Shown in pieces: positions 7,690 through 14,950 of a DNA stretch of 39,911 nucleotides. The stretch comes from Cellulomonas massiliensis JC225 (GTDB lineage Bacteria > Actinomycetota > Actinomycetes > Actinomycetales > Cellulomonadaceae), in NCBI RefSeq assembly GCF_000312005.1, contig NZ_HE978588.1, positions 1,161,437 through 1,201,347 of the forward strand. Reading direction: 5' to 3'. Both the position numbers and the translations under genes were made by a program. Position 1 is the stretch's first letter, and each line of letters begins with the position of its first letter. The notes below the pieces were generated by a model. That model ran no database searches and was not told the DNA's origin. It saw only the letters and a list, made by a program, of their open reading frames with translations.

Positions 7690-7917
7690 GTGCACTGTCC
7701 TCCTGCTGCCGGGGCGTCGGTCGTCGGGCCGCCGGTGCGTCAGGGCGGCCGAGAGCGTCGTCGCGGTGCGTCGTCATCCCCCGATCCGCCCGGTATCGCC
7801 CCGTTCGGACCTGGTCGCTATCGTTTCCATCGACGCACAGACGCGCAACCGGAGTGCACATACGTGCAACGGCGGCGGCTGCGCGGCACGGCGGGGCTCT
7901 CGACCGGGGAGGGGCGG
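7690..7917. promoter_or_regulatory. Divergent control region, glpD operon / SorC-type regulator
   Basis: No gene fits here. Candidate promoter elements on the minus strand are TTGCGC (about 7848-7843) and AACGAT (about 7825-7820). The TGCAC-N4-GTGCA palindrome at 7855-7868 lies just upstream of that -35. Another TGCAC lies at the glpD start (7691-7695). Confidence 0.4.
7855..7868. promoter_or_regulatory. TGCAC-N4-GTGCA palindrome, candidate operator of the glp regulator
   Basis: TGCAC (7855-7859) and GTGCA (7864-7868) form a perfect inverted repeat with a 4-base spacer. On the minus strand the site reads TTGCAC-GTAT-GTGCA, with a further related half-site GGTTGCGC beside it. The position between two divergent genes fits a site for the adjacent regulator; binding is an inference. 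Confidence 0.45.
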
Positions 7918-8904
7918 ATGTACGTCGAGCGGGAGCAGGACGTGCTGCGCGCGGCGTCCATGTACTACCTGCAGGACCTCAAGATGGAGGTCATCGCGCG
8001 GCACCTGGGCACGTCGCGCTCGACCGTGTCGCGGCTCATCAAGCGCGCCCGCCAGTCCGGGCTCGTCGAGATCACCCTGCGCCCGGCGAGCACTCGTGCA
8101 CCGGGCATCGGTCGCTCGGTGCAGGCGACGTTCGGCATCGACACGTACGTCGTGCCCGTGCCGGACTCCGCGAGCCAGATGGAGCGCCTCGACCAGGTGT
8201 CGATGACGGCGGCCAAGCTCCTCTCGTCCTGGTTCGACTCCGACATGGTGATGGGCGTGGCCTGGGGCACCACGCTCGCGTCGGTGTCCCGGTTCCTCGT
8301 GCCCAAGCCGACGCGCGGATCGGCGATCGTGCAGCTCAACGGCGCCGCGAACATGCGTACCTCGGGCGTCGACTACGCCAGCGACCTCATCTCCAGCTTC
8401 GGCTCGGCGTTCGGTGCGGCCGTGCACCACTTCTCGGTGCCGGCGTTCTTCGACTTCCCGGACACCAAGGCCGCCATGTGGCGCGAGCGCTCGGTGCGCC
8501 GCGTGCTCGACATGCAACGACGTGCGGACATCGCGGTGTTCTCCGTCGGCGCGGTGGCCGGCGCCGTGCCGTCGCACGTGTACTCGGCCGGCTACCTCGA
8601 CGAGGACGACGTCACGCTGCTGCACGACGAGCAGGTCGTCGGCGACGTCTGCACGGTCTTCCTGCGCGGCGACGGCTCGTGGCGGGACGTCCCGCTGAAC
8701 GAACGTGCGACCGGCCCGACGCCCGACGAGCTCCAGCACATCCCCCGTCGGCTCTGCATCGTCGCCGGCGACAACAAGGTCGCCCCGCTGCTCGCCGCGC
8801 TGCGCGCCGGGGTCGTCACCGACCTCGTCGTCGACGAGCTCACCGCCACCACGCTGCTCGAGGCCGCGGAGGGCATCCCGCGCCGCGCACGGTCGCGCGT
8901 CTGA
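7918..8904 (+). CDS. SorC/DeoR-family sugar-binding transcriptional regulator
   Basis: 328 residues, starting at ATG 7918 after GAGGGG. The N-terminal helix-turn-helix is at about residues 21-50 (EVIARHLGTSRSTVSRLIKR). The remainder is a SorC-type sugar-phosphate-binding domain, with the typical GVAWGTTL and VQLNGA segments and a C-terminal VAGDNKVAPLLAAL stretch. Such proteins are usually tetramers whose DNA binding changes with a phosphorylated sugar or polyol. Divergence from glpD-glpF-glpK makes it the likely glycerol regulator, with glycerol-3-phosphate or dihydroxyacetone phosphate as plausible effectors. Streptomyces uses an unrelated IclR-type protein (GylR) for this job. Confidence 0.9.
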   Translation: MYVEREQDVLRAASMYYLQDLKMEVIARHLGTSRSTVSRLIKRARQSGLVEITLRPASTRAPGIGRSVQATFGIDTYVVPVPDSASQMERLDQVSMTAAKLLSSWFDSDMVMGVAWGTTLASVSRFLVPKPTRGSAIVQLNGAANMRTSGVDYASDLISSFGSAFGAAVHHFSVPAFFDFPDTKAAMWRERSVRRVLDMQRRADIAVFSVGAVAGAVPSHVYSAGYLDEDDVTLLHDEQVVGDVCTVFLRGDGSWRDVPLNERATGPTPDELQHIPRRLCIVAGDNKVAPLLAALRAGVVTDLVVDELTATTLLEAAEGIPRRARSRV

Positions 8905-8948
8905 CTCCCGGGTCCGGACGCACGGGCGGCGCGCCCCGGCCCCGGCAG

Positions 8949-8954
8949 TAGGGT
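8949..8954 (+). promoter_or_regulatory. -10 box TAGGGT of a leaderless start
   Basis: TAGGGT is followed by exactly six bases and then the GTG start at 8961. No ribosome-binding site is present. Confidence 0.55.
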
Positions 8955-8960
8955 CGCGCC

Positions 8961-9509
8961 GTGAGCGGTGGCGGGAGCGTGCGGGTGCGGTCGGCGCTGC
9001 CCGCGGACGTGCGGCGGATCCGTGAGCTGGTGCAGCCCTACTCGGAGCGGCGGATCCTCCTGGAGAAGGAGTGGGTCGGCTACTACGAGGCCGTGCAGGA
9101 GTTCGTCGTCGCGGAGCAGGTGGACGACGACGGCCGCCCCGGCCCGGTCGTCGGCTGCGGGGCGCTGCACGTCATGTGGCAGGACCTGGCGGAGATCCGC
9201 ACGCTCGCCGTGGACCCGGCCCTGCGCGGGCAGGGCGTCGGGCACGCGCTGCTCGACGCGCTCGTCGGGCGCGCCCGCCGGCTGGGCCTGCGCCGGCTGT
9301 TCTGCCTGACGTTCGAGGTCGACTTCTTCACGGCCCACGGCTTCGACGAGATCGACGGGACGCCCGTGACGCCGGACGTGTACGGCGAGCTGCTGCGCTC
9401 GCACGACGACGGCGTCGCCGAGTTCCTCGACCTCGCACGCGTGAAGCCGAACACCCTCGGCAACACCCGCATGCTGCTCGAGCTCGAGCCGCCCGCGTCG
9501 GCGGGCTGA
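8961..9509 (+). CDS. argA: Amino-acid N-acetyltransferase (short ArgA / NAGS type, GNAT fold)
   Basis: 182 residues, GTG start at 8961. The acetyl-CoA loop RGQGVGH (89-95) marks a GNAT enzyme. The segments ILLEKEWVGYYEAVQEF, VVGCGALHVMWQDLAEIRT, FFTAHGFDEIDGTPVTPDVY and VKPNTLGNTRMLLEL resemble, as I recall it, the mycobacterial glutamate N-acetyltransferase of arginine synthesis (Rv2747). That enzyme makes N-acetylglutamate, the first step of the pathway. It stands alone here, away from other arginine genes, as is common for this short form. A bifunctional ArgJ elsewhere could share the role. Confidence 0.85.
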   Translation: MSGGGSVRVRSALPADVRRIRELVQPYSERRILLEKEWVGYYEAVQEFVVAEQVDDDGRPGPVVGCGALHVMWQDLAEIRTLAVDPALRGQGVGHALLDALVGRARRLGLRRLFCLTFEVDFFTAHGFDEIDGTPVTPDVYGELLRSHDDGVAEFLDLARVKPNTLGNTRMLLELEPPASAG

Positions 9510-9511
9510 CG

Positions 9512-9517
9512 TACCCT
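9512..9517 (+). promoter_or_regulatory. -10 box TACCCT of a leaderless start
   Basis: TACCCT begins two bases after the argA stop and is followed by six bases and then the GTG at 9524. No ribosome-binding site is present. Confidence 0.55.
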
Positions 9518-9523
9518 CCCGGG

Positions 9524-10528
9524 GTGCCCGAGGGTCATACCGTCCACCGCATCGCGCGCCAGTTCCGTCAGGACTTCACCGGCGTCCCGCTGGCCGTCTC
9601 CTCGCCGCAGGGGCGGTTCGCCTCCGGGGCGGCCCGGCTCGACGGGCAGGCGATGGTCGACGTCCGGGCCGTCGGCAAGCAGCTGTTCGCCGGGTTCGAG
9701 CGCGGCGACGTGCTGCGCGTGCACCTCGGGCTGTACGGCGCATGGGACTTCTACGGCCGCATCAGCCCGATCGTCGAGGGCCAGGCGGCGCTCGGGAGCA
9801 TGGGCGCGCCCCGCCTGCGGCGCGCGGTCCGCATGGGCGAGGGCGAGCGGGACCTGCCCGAGGCGGAGGGTGACGTCGCGCTCGCGCTGCCGGCCGCCTT
9901 CCCGCCCGAGCCCGTCGGCCAGGTCCGGGTGCGGCTCCTGACGCCCGAGTCGGTGGCGGACCTGCGCGGCCCGACGGCCTGCGAGGTGCTGGACCCGGCG
10001 CAGGCGCAGGTCGTGGTGGACCGACTCGGCCCCGACCCGGCGAGCACCGACGACCTGGAGGCAGCCGCCGAGGTCGTCGTCGACCGGCTCACGGCGCGGT
10101 CCGTCGCCGTCGGGCAGCTGCTCATGGACCAGGCCGTCGTCGCGGGCATCGGCAACATCTACCGCGCGGAGCTGCTGTTCCGGGCGCGGCTCGACCCCTG
10201 GACGCCGGGGCGCGAGGTCCCGCGCGAGGTGGCCCGCACGCTGTGGGACGACTGGGTCGGGCTGCTGGCCGACGGCATCCGCACGGGCGTCATGATCACC
10301 CGGGAGGACCTCGACGAGGAGGGCCGGGCGCGCGCGCTCGCGGACCCCGACGAGCGGCACTGGGTGTACGGACGCGCGGGGCTGCCGTGCCGGGTGTGCG
10401 GCACGCCCGTCGTCGTCGAGGAGATGGCGACGCGCAAGCTCTACCGGTGCCCGTCCTGCCAGGCGCCGCGCCGGCGACGGGGCGGTACGCGGGCCGCCGG
10501 TCGCCGCGCTCAGGCCGGCAGGGCGTAG
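9524..10528 (+). CDS. nei: Fpg/Nei-family DNA glycosylase (endonuclease VIII-like)
   Basis: 334 residues. GTG 9524 gives the obligatory N-terminus Met-Pro-Glu (PEGHTVHR): after Met removal Pro forms the Schiff base and Glu is the acid. GNIYRAELLF is the helix-two-turn-helix segment. A C-terminal zinc finger has Cys289, Cys292, Cys309 and Cys312 (CRVCG...CPSCQ), with a basic tail after it. The enzyme excises oxidised pyrimidines or ring-opened purines and cleaves the abasic site. The PEGHT start is that of actinobacterial Nei-type enzymes rather than Fpg (PELPEVE). The 3' end overlaps the 3' end of convergent mutY by 19 bases. Confidence 0.93.
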   Translation: MPEGHTVHRIARQFRQDFTGVPLAVSSPQGRFASGAARLDGQAMVDVRAVGKQLFAGFERGDVLRVHLGLYGAWDFYGRISPIVEGQAALGSMGAPRLRRAVRMGEGERDLPEAEGDVALALPAAFPPEPVGQVRVRLLTPESVADLRGPTACEVLDPAQAQVVVDRLGPDPASTDDLEAAAEVVVDRLTARSVAVGQLLMDQAVVAGIGNIYRAELLFRARLDPWTPGREVPREVARTLWDDWVGLLADGIRTGVMITREDLDEEGRARALADPDERHWVYGRAGLPCRVCGTPVVVEEMATRKLYRCPSCQAPRRRRGGTRAAGRRAQAGRA

Positions 10529-11433
10529 GACGGCCCGTCCGCGCCGTCCGCCACGGTGACGAGCCCGTCCACGAGCAGGCCGTCCAGGCACCGGGCGCGC
10601 TGCGGCCCCGCCGGCCAGGCCTCGTCGAGGACGTGCTCCGGCACCGGGCCGGGGGCCTCCCGCAGCACCGCCATGAGCCGCCCCCGCACCTGGCGGTCCG
10701 TGCCGGCCCACGCCTGGGTGCGTCGCCGGTGCGCGTGGGCGTCGCCCGGGAAGCCGGCGGCGCGCCACGCGCACGCGTCCGCGACGGGGCACGCGTCGCA
10801 CCGGGGTGAGCGGGCGGTGCAGACGAGGGCGCCGAGCTCCATCGAGGCGGCGGCCCAGCGGGCGGCTGCCTCGTCGTCGTCCGGCACCAGGACCGCCGCG
10901 CGCGCGTGCTCCGCGCGGCTGAGCGCCGGCGCCGGCAGCGCGTGCCCGTCGACCGCGCGGGCCAGCACCCGCCGGACGTTCGTGTCGAGCACGACGGACC
11001 GCAGGCCGTAGCCGAAGGCGCGCACCGCCGCCGCCGTGTACTCGCCGACGCCGGGCAGCGCCCGGAGCTCCGCCTCGTCGCGGGGCACCACGCCGCCGTG
11101 GCGGTCGACGAGCGCGCGGGCGCACTCCTGCAGCCGCAGCGCGCGGCGGGGGTAGCCCAGCCGGTCCCAGGCGCGGAGCACGTCGGCCGGGCTCGCCGCC
11201 GCCAGGTCGGCCGGCGTCGGCCAGCGCCCCATCCACGCGCGCCAGGCGGGCTCGACGCGCACGACCGGCGTCTGCTGCAGCATCACCTCGCTGACCAGCA
11301 CGCCCCACGGCGTCCGGTCGCGGGCACGCCACGGCAGGGCGCGGCGGTGGGCGTCGAACCAGGCGACGACCCGCCCGACGAGCTCCGCCCCGCCGGGCGC
11401 GGGCGTGGCGTCGAGGGCGCCGGCACGATCCAC
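10510..11433 (-). CDS. mutY: A/G-specific adenine DNA glycosylase
   Basis: 307 residues, starting at GTG 11433. The enzyme removes adenine mispaired with 8-oxoguanine. Visible features are the catalytic Glu49 in SEVMLQQTP, the helix-hairpin-helix LPGVGEYTA (126-134), catalytic Asp150 in VVLDTNVRRVL, and a four-cysteine [4Fe-4S] motif at Cys205-x6-Cys212-x2-Cys215-x5-Cys221. The C-terminal 60 residues look like a small winged helix in place of the NUDIX-like 8-oxoG recognition domain of E. coli MutY, as in the shorter actinobacterial form. It faces nei and shares 19 bases with it. Confidence 0.94.
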   Translation of the reverse strand: MDRAGALDATPAPGGAELVGRVVAWFDAHRRALPWRARDRTPWGVLVSEVMLQQTPVVRVEPAWRAWMGRWPTPADLAAASPADVLRAWDRLGYPRRALRLQECARALVDRHGGVVPRDEAELRALPGVGEYTAAAVRAFGYGLRSVVLDTNVRRVLARAVDGHALPAPALSRAEHARAAVLVPDDDEAAARWAAASMELGALVCTARSPRCDACPVADACAWRAAGFPGDAHAHRRRTQAWAGTDRQVRGRLMAVLREAPGPVPEHVLDEAWPAGPQRARCLDGLLVDGLVTVADGADGPSYALPA

Positions 11434-11439
11434 GCGGCG

Positions 11440-11445
11440 AGTGTA
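11440..11445 (-). promoter_or_regulatory. -10 box TACACT of leaderless mutY
   Basis: TACACT on the minus strand is followed by six bases (11439-11434) and then GTG at 11433. No ribosome-binding site is present. Confidence 0.55.
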
Positions 11446-11486
11446 GGTGCCCGTCCCGTCGTCCCAGCGTGGCGCTCGGCCGACGT

Positions 11487-11516
11487 TTGACCCTCTCGTG
11501 ACCGAGCCGATACGGT
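11487..11516 (+). promoter_or_regulatory. Promoter of the GH16 glucanase gene
   Basis: TTGACC (11487-11492) and TACGGT (11511-11516) are 18 bases apart, the same spacing as the SDR promoter. Transcription should start near 11523, leaving a leader of about 150 bases that contains the inverted repeat at 11528-11552. Confidence 0.6.
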
Positions 11517-11527
11517 CGGCGACGTCT

Positions 11528-11552
11528 GATTTGTCCACCATCCTGACGAATC
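11528..11552. promoter_or_regulatory. 25-bp inverted repeat, candidate repressor site (copy 2)
   Basis: GATTTGTCC-N7-TGACGAATC has two mismatches between arms. It shares GTCCA-CATCC-GACGAA with copy 1 at 2413-2437 and sits just downstream of the start of transcription. The shared arms, spacer length and promoter position point to one regulator for both genes. Confidence 0.6.
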
Positions 11553-11670
11553 GCTCGGAGCCACCCATGGCGGACGAGAGCGTGCCGACCCGGCCCCGCC
11601 GGGTGGCGCTCGCGTCGCACCACGCCGGGGTCGGCGTCCCGCCCGGGCACCGGCCGAAGGAGGCCTGCCC

Positions 11671-12924
11671 ATGCGCCCACCCCTGTTCCGTCGCGCCCGC
11701 ACCGCCGTCGTGACCCTCGCCGCCGCGGCGCTCGCGGCGGGCGTGGCCTACGCCGTGACCGCGCCCTCGGCCTCGGCGGCGACCGGCGACGTCATCTGGT
11801 CCCAGGAGTTCAACGGGGCCGCCGGCTCGGCGCCCGACCCGGCGGTGTGGAGCTACGACACCGGCGCGGGCGGCTGGGGCAACAACGAGCTGCAGACGTA
11901 CACGACCTCCCGGAGCAACTCCCAGCTCGACGGGAACGGGAACCTCGTCATCACCGCGCGCCGGGAGGGCAGCGGGTACACCTCGGCCCGGCTGCACACC
12001 AACGACAAGGTGGAGCTGAAGTACGGGCGCATCGAGGCGCGCATCCAGATCCCGCGGGGCCAGGGCATCTGGCCGGCGTTCTGGATGCTGGGGGGCGACT
12101 TCCCGCAGACGTCGTGGCCGTCGTCCGGCGAGATCGACGTCATGGAGAACGTCGGCTACGAGCCGCACCGCGTGCACGGCACCGTCCACGGGCCGGGGTA
12201 CTCCGGCGGCAGCGGCATCACCGGCATGTACCAGCACCCGCAGGGCTGGTCGTTCGCCGACACCTTCCACACGTTCGCGATCGACTGGCGGCCGGGGCAG
12301 ATCACCTGGTTCGTCGACGGCGTGCAGTTCCACCAGGTCACCCGCGCGAGCGTCGGCTCGAACGCCTGGGTGTTCGACAAGCCGTACTTCCTCATCCTCA
12401 ACGTCGCCGTCGGCGGCAGCTGGCCGGGGTACCCGGACGCGAGCACGACGTTCCCGCAGCAGATGAAGGTCGACTGGATCCGTGTGCTCGACAACGGCGC
12501 GACAGGCGCAGGAGGCGGCGGCGGGACCGGTGCCCTGCCGACCGGCACCGGCCCGATCAAGGCAGGCAACCTGTGCCTCGACGTCCCGTGGGCGCAGGCG
12601 ACCGACGGCAACCCGATGCAGATCGTCACCTGCAGCGGTAACGCCGCGCAGCAGTGGACCCGCGGGTCCGACGGCACGGTCCGCGCCCTGGGCAAGTGCC
12701 TCGACGTCGCCGGCGGCGCCACCGCGGCCGGCACGCAGGTGCAGCTCTGGACGTGCAACGGCACGGGAGCCCAGAAGTGGGAGTACCAGGCGGCGACGCA
12801 GTCGCTGCGCAACCCGCAGTCCGGGACGTGCCTCGACCCGTCGGGCGGCTTCCCCCTGCACGACGGTCAGCGCGTCATCATCTGGACCTGCCACGGCGGC
12901 AACGAGCAGCGCTGGACCTTCTGA
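11671..12924 (+). CDS. Secreted GH16 endo-beta-glucanase (laminarinase type) with C-terminal ricin-type CBM13
   Basis: 417 residues, start ATG 11671 after GGAGG. A twin-arginine-rich signal peptide ends near Ala36-Ala37 (SASAA). The GH16 domain spans about 38-275, with the catalytic motif GEIDVMEN holding Glu154 (nucleophile), Asp156 and Glu159 (acid/base), and the usual GIWPAFWML and DWRPGQITWFVDG strands. A Gly/Thr linker leads to a ricin-type beta-trefoil (about 290-417) with three QxW repeats and paired cysteines, a CBM13-like module that binds glucan or xylan. The enzyme cleaves beta-1,3 (or mixed 1,3-1,4) glucans outside the cell. Released oligosaccharides could feed the import locus at 24.5-33.3 kb; that link is an inference. 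Confidence 0.94.
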   Translation: MRPPLFRRARTAVVTLAAAALAAGVAYAVTAPSASAATGDVIWSQEFNGAAGSAPDPAVWSYDTGAGGWGNNELQTYTTSRSNSQLDGNGNLVITARREGSGYTSARLHTNDKVELKYGRIEARIQIPRGQGIWPAFWMLGGDFPQTSWPSSGEIDVMENVGYEPHRVHGTVHGPGYSGGSGITGMYQHPQGWSFADTFHTFAIDWRPGQITWFVDGVQFHQVTRASVGSNAWVFDKPYFLILNVAVGGSWPGYPDASTTFPQQMKVDWIRVLDNGATGAGGGGGTGALPTGTGPIKAGNLCLDVPWAQATDGNPMQIVTCSGNAAQQWTRGSDGTVRALGKCLDVAGGATAAGTQVQLWTCNGTGAQKWEYQAATQSLRNPQSGTCLDPSGGFPLHDGQRVIIWTCHGGNEQRWTF

Positions 12925-12945
12925 CCCTCCCCTGACGGCCCGGGA

Positions 12946-12987
12946 CGCCCGGCGCGCACGCCCTCCGGCGGCGGCGCGCGCCGGGCG
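12946..12987 (+). terminator. Terminator hairpin after the GH16 gene
   Basis: A 12-bp perfect stem pairs 12946-12957 (CGCCCGGCGCGC) with 12976-12987 around an 18-base loop that can itself fold. There is no T-run. It is placed 22 bases after the stop. Confidence 0.6.
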
Positions 12988-13164
12988 CCGTCGTCGGGGC
13001 CGGCGCCGGCCCGCCTGGGTGTGGGCCTTGTCGCGCTGGTGACGACGAACCCCGCACGCAAGGGCCGGGCGCCGGCGGCGTGCCACGGGGCGTCCGCCCA
13101 GGAGGCGCACGTACCGTGTGCGGGGGCCGCGGGGCGGCCCGTGCTCGACCGGGGGAGGTCCGTG

Positions 13165-13776
13165 ATGCCGGGGCGGCAGCCGCTGCCGCGACGGGTGTAC
13201 TGGGTGCGGCGGCTCGTCGTGCTCGGCGTGCCGTTGCTGGTCGTCGCGATCGTCGTCGCGTTCCTCACCCGGGGCGGTGGCGCCGAGCCCGAGGCGGGCC
13301 CGACGCCGACGCCACCCGAGCGCACAGCCTCGGCCGGGCCGACGCCCACGCCCTCGCAGACGAGGACCGGGCCGGCCGCGCCCGTGCCCGACTGCGCCGA
13401 CTCGGGCCTCGCGGTCGCCGTCGAGGCGACGAAGGACTCGTTCCACGCGGGCGAGAAGCCGTCGTTCGCCGTGACGCTCACGAACACCGGCCCGACGGCG
13501 TGCGTCGTCGACTCCGACCAGGTCTCCCGGACGGCCGTCGTCCGGTCGGGCGACGAGGTGGTGTGGAGCGAGGACCCCTGCGTGGGCAAGCGGCAGGGCA
13601 GCCGGCCGCTGCTGCTCGCGCCTGGCCAGGACGACACCAGCACGTTCACGTGGCCGCGCGTGCGGTCGGCGGAGGGCTGCCCGTCGGGGCTGCCCGCGCC
13701 GAAGAGCGGCACGTACCGGCTGGACTACGCCGTCGACGGGGTCGCCGCGAGCCGCGTGGTCTTCACGCTCGGCTGA
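13165..13776 (+). CDS. Membrane-anchored protein of unknown function with an Ig-like extracellular domain
   Basis: 203 residues, ATG 13165, six bases after GGGGGAGG. A short basic cytoplasmic N-terminus is followed by one membrane helix (about 14-34, LVVLGVPLLVVAIVVAFL), a Pro/Thr/Ser-rich linker with PTPTP repeats, and a 125-residue beta-rich outer domain. That domain contains FAVTLTNTGPTACVV, SGTYRLDYAVDG and four cysteines that could form two disulfides. The pattern recalls DUF4232-like or intracellular-proteinase-inhibitor (BsuPI)-like folds of actinobacterial surface proteins. I do not recognise it further. It converges on disA with a gap of 24 bases. Confidence 0.75.
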   Translation: MPGRQPLPRRVYWVRRLVVLGVPLLVVAIVVAFLTRGGGAEPEAGPTPTPPERTASAGPTPTPSQTRTGPAAPVPDCADSGLAVAVEATKDSFHAGEKPSFAVTLTNTGPTACVVDSDQVSRTAVVRSGDEVVWSEDPCVGKRQGSRPLLLAPGQDDTSTFTWPRVRSAEGCPSGLPAPKSGTYRLDYAVDGVAASRVVFTLG

Positions 13777-13800
13777 GCGGGCCCCGGCCGGGCCACGGGC

Positions 13801-14880
13801 TCAGACGTAGCGCTCGAGGATGCTCGACTCCGCGAGCCGGGAGAGGCCCTCGCGGACGGCCCGCGCGCGCTGCTCGCCGACGCCCTCGACGGCCATGAGG
13901 TCGTCGATGCTCGCCGCCAGGAGCTTCTGCAGCCCGCCGAAGTGCGCGACGAGCCGGTCGACGATCGTCGCGGGCAGGCGGGGGACCCGGGACAGCAGCC
14001 GGTAGCCGCGCGGGGCGGCCGCCGCGTCGAGGGCGTCGCCCCCGCCGGGCAGGCCCAGCACGCGGGCGATGTGCGCGATGTCGAGCAGCTCGGTCGAGTT
14101 GAGCTCGGCGAGCGCCTCGAGCACGACCGGCACGTCGCGCCGGCCCGTGTCGACGTAGTCGCGGATGACGAGCTCGCGGTCCGAGCCGATGCCGCCGACG
14201 AGCTCGTCGAGCTGCAGCGTGAGCAGCCGGCCGTCTGTGCCGAGCTCGACGACGTAGCCCTCGATCTCGTCGGAGATGCGCCGGACCATCTCGAGCCGCT
14301 GGACGACAGCGGACACGTCCCGGACGGTGACGAGGTCCTCGATCTCCAGCGCGGAGAGCGTGCCGCTGACCTCGTCGAGGCGGGACTTGTAGCGCTCGAG
14401 CGTCGCGAGGGCCTGGTTGGCGCGGGACAGGATCGTCGTCGAGTCCTCGAGCACGTACCGGGTGCTGCCGACGTAGAGGGCGATGATCCGCATGGACGCG
14501 GACACCGAGATCACGGGCAGGCCGGTCTGCTTCGCGACCCGCTCCGCGGTGCGGTGCCGGGTGCCGGACTCCGACGTCTCGATCGTCGCGTCCGGCAGGA
14601 GCTGCACGGCGGCGCGCACGATGCGCGACAGGTCGCGCTCGACGACGACGGCGCCGTCCATCTTGGCGAGCTCGCGCAGGCGGGTCGCGGAGAACTCCAC
14701 GTCCAGGACGAACCCGCCGGAGCAGATGCTCTCGACCGTCCGGTCGTACCCGAGGACGATCAGCGCGCCGGTGCGCCCGCGCAGGATCCGCTCGAGGCCG
14801 TCGCGCAGCTCGCCGCCCGGCGCGACCGCGGCCAGGGTCGACCGCAGGAGGTCGTCGGGGCTCGGGGCGTGTGCGGGCAC
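13801..14880 (-). CDS. disA: DNA integrity scanning protein, diadenylate cyclase (c-di-AMP synthase)
   Basis: 359 residues, starting at GTG 14880. The N-terminal DAC domain carries both active-site motifs, DGA (75-77) and RHR (108-110 in [12 protein letters not shown]). A helical linker follows, then a C-terminal helix-hairpin-helix region ([21 protein letters not shown]) that binds branched DNA. The enzyme joins two ATP into c-di-AMP, and its activity falls at stalled or recombining DNA structures. It follows radA by 70 bases, the usual actinobacterial pairing; RadA is known to modulate DisA in several species. A candidate c-di-AMP riboswitch lies in the same window at 1132-1323. Confidence 0.96.
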   Translation of the reverse strand: MPAHAPSPDDLLRSTLAAVAPGGELRDGLERILRGRTGALIVLGYDRTVESICSGGFVLDVEFSATRLRELAKMDGAVVVERDLSRIVRAAVQLLPDATIETSESGTRHRTAERVAKQTGLPVISVSASMRIIALYVGSTRYVLEDSTTILSRANQALATLERYKSRLDEVSGTLSALEIEDLVTVRDVSAVVQRLEMVRRISDEIEGYVVELGTDGRLLTLQLDELVGGIGSDRELVIRDYVDTGRRDVPVVLEALAELNSTELLDIAHIARVLGLPGGGDALDAAAAPRGYRLLSRVPRLPATIVDRLVAHFGGLQKLLAASIDDLMAVEGVGEQRARAVREGLSRLAESSILERYV

Positions 14881-14886
14881 AGCGCA

Positions 14887-14892
14887 AGGGTA
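14887..14892 (-). promoter_or_regulatory. -10 box TACCCT of leaderless disA
   Basis: TACCCT on the minus strand is followed by six bases and then GTG at 14880. This would give disA its own promoter in the short gap after radA. Confidence 0.55.
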
Positions 14893-14950
14893 ACGAGGCG
14901 ACGCCCGAACGGGTGCGGACGCGCTGGGCCGGTCGGGTGACGGCCGGGGC

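Noticed and set aside
5827..7917. Plus-strand open frame running from glpF into the SorC regulator gene
   Set aside because: Its first 700 residues are low-complexity and antisense to glpD. The regulator starts at its own ATG (7918) with a ribosome-binding site.
11434..13446. Minus-strand open frame continuing mutY upstream for 670 residues
   Set aside because: It is antisense to the GH16 gene. The MutY homology begins near GTG 11433, which has a -10 box six bases upstream.
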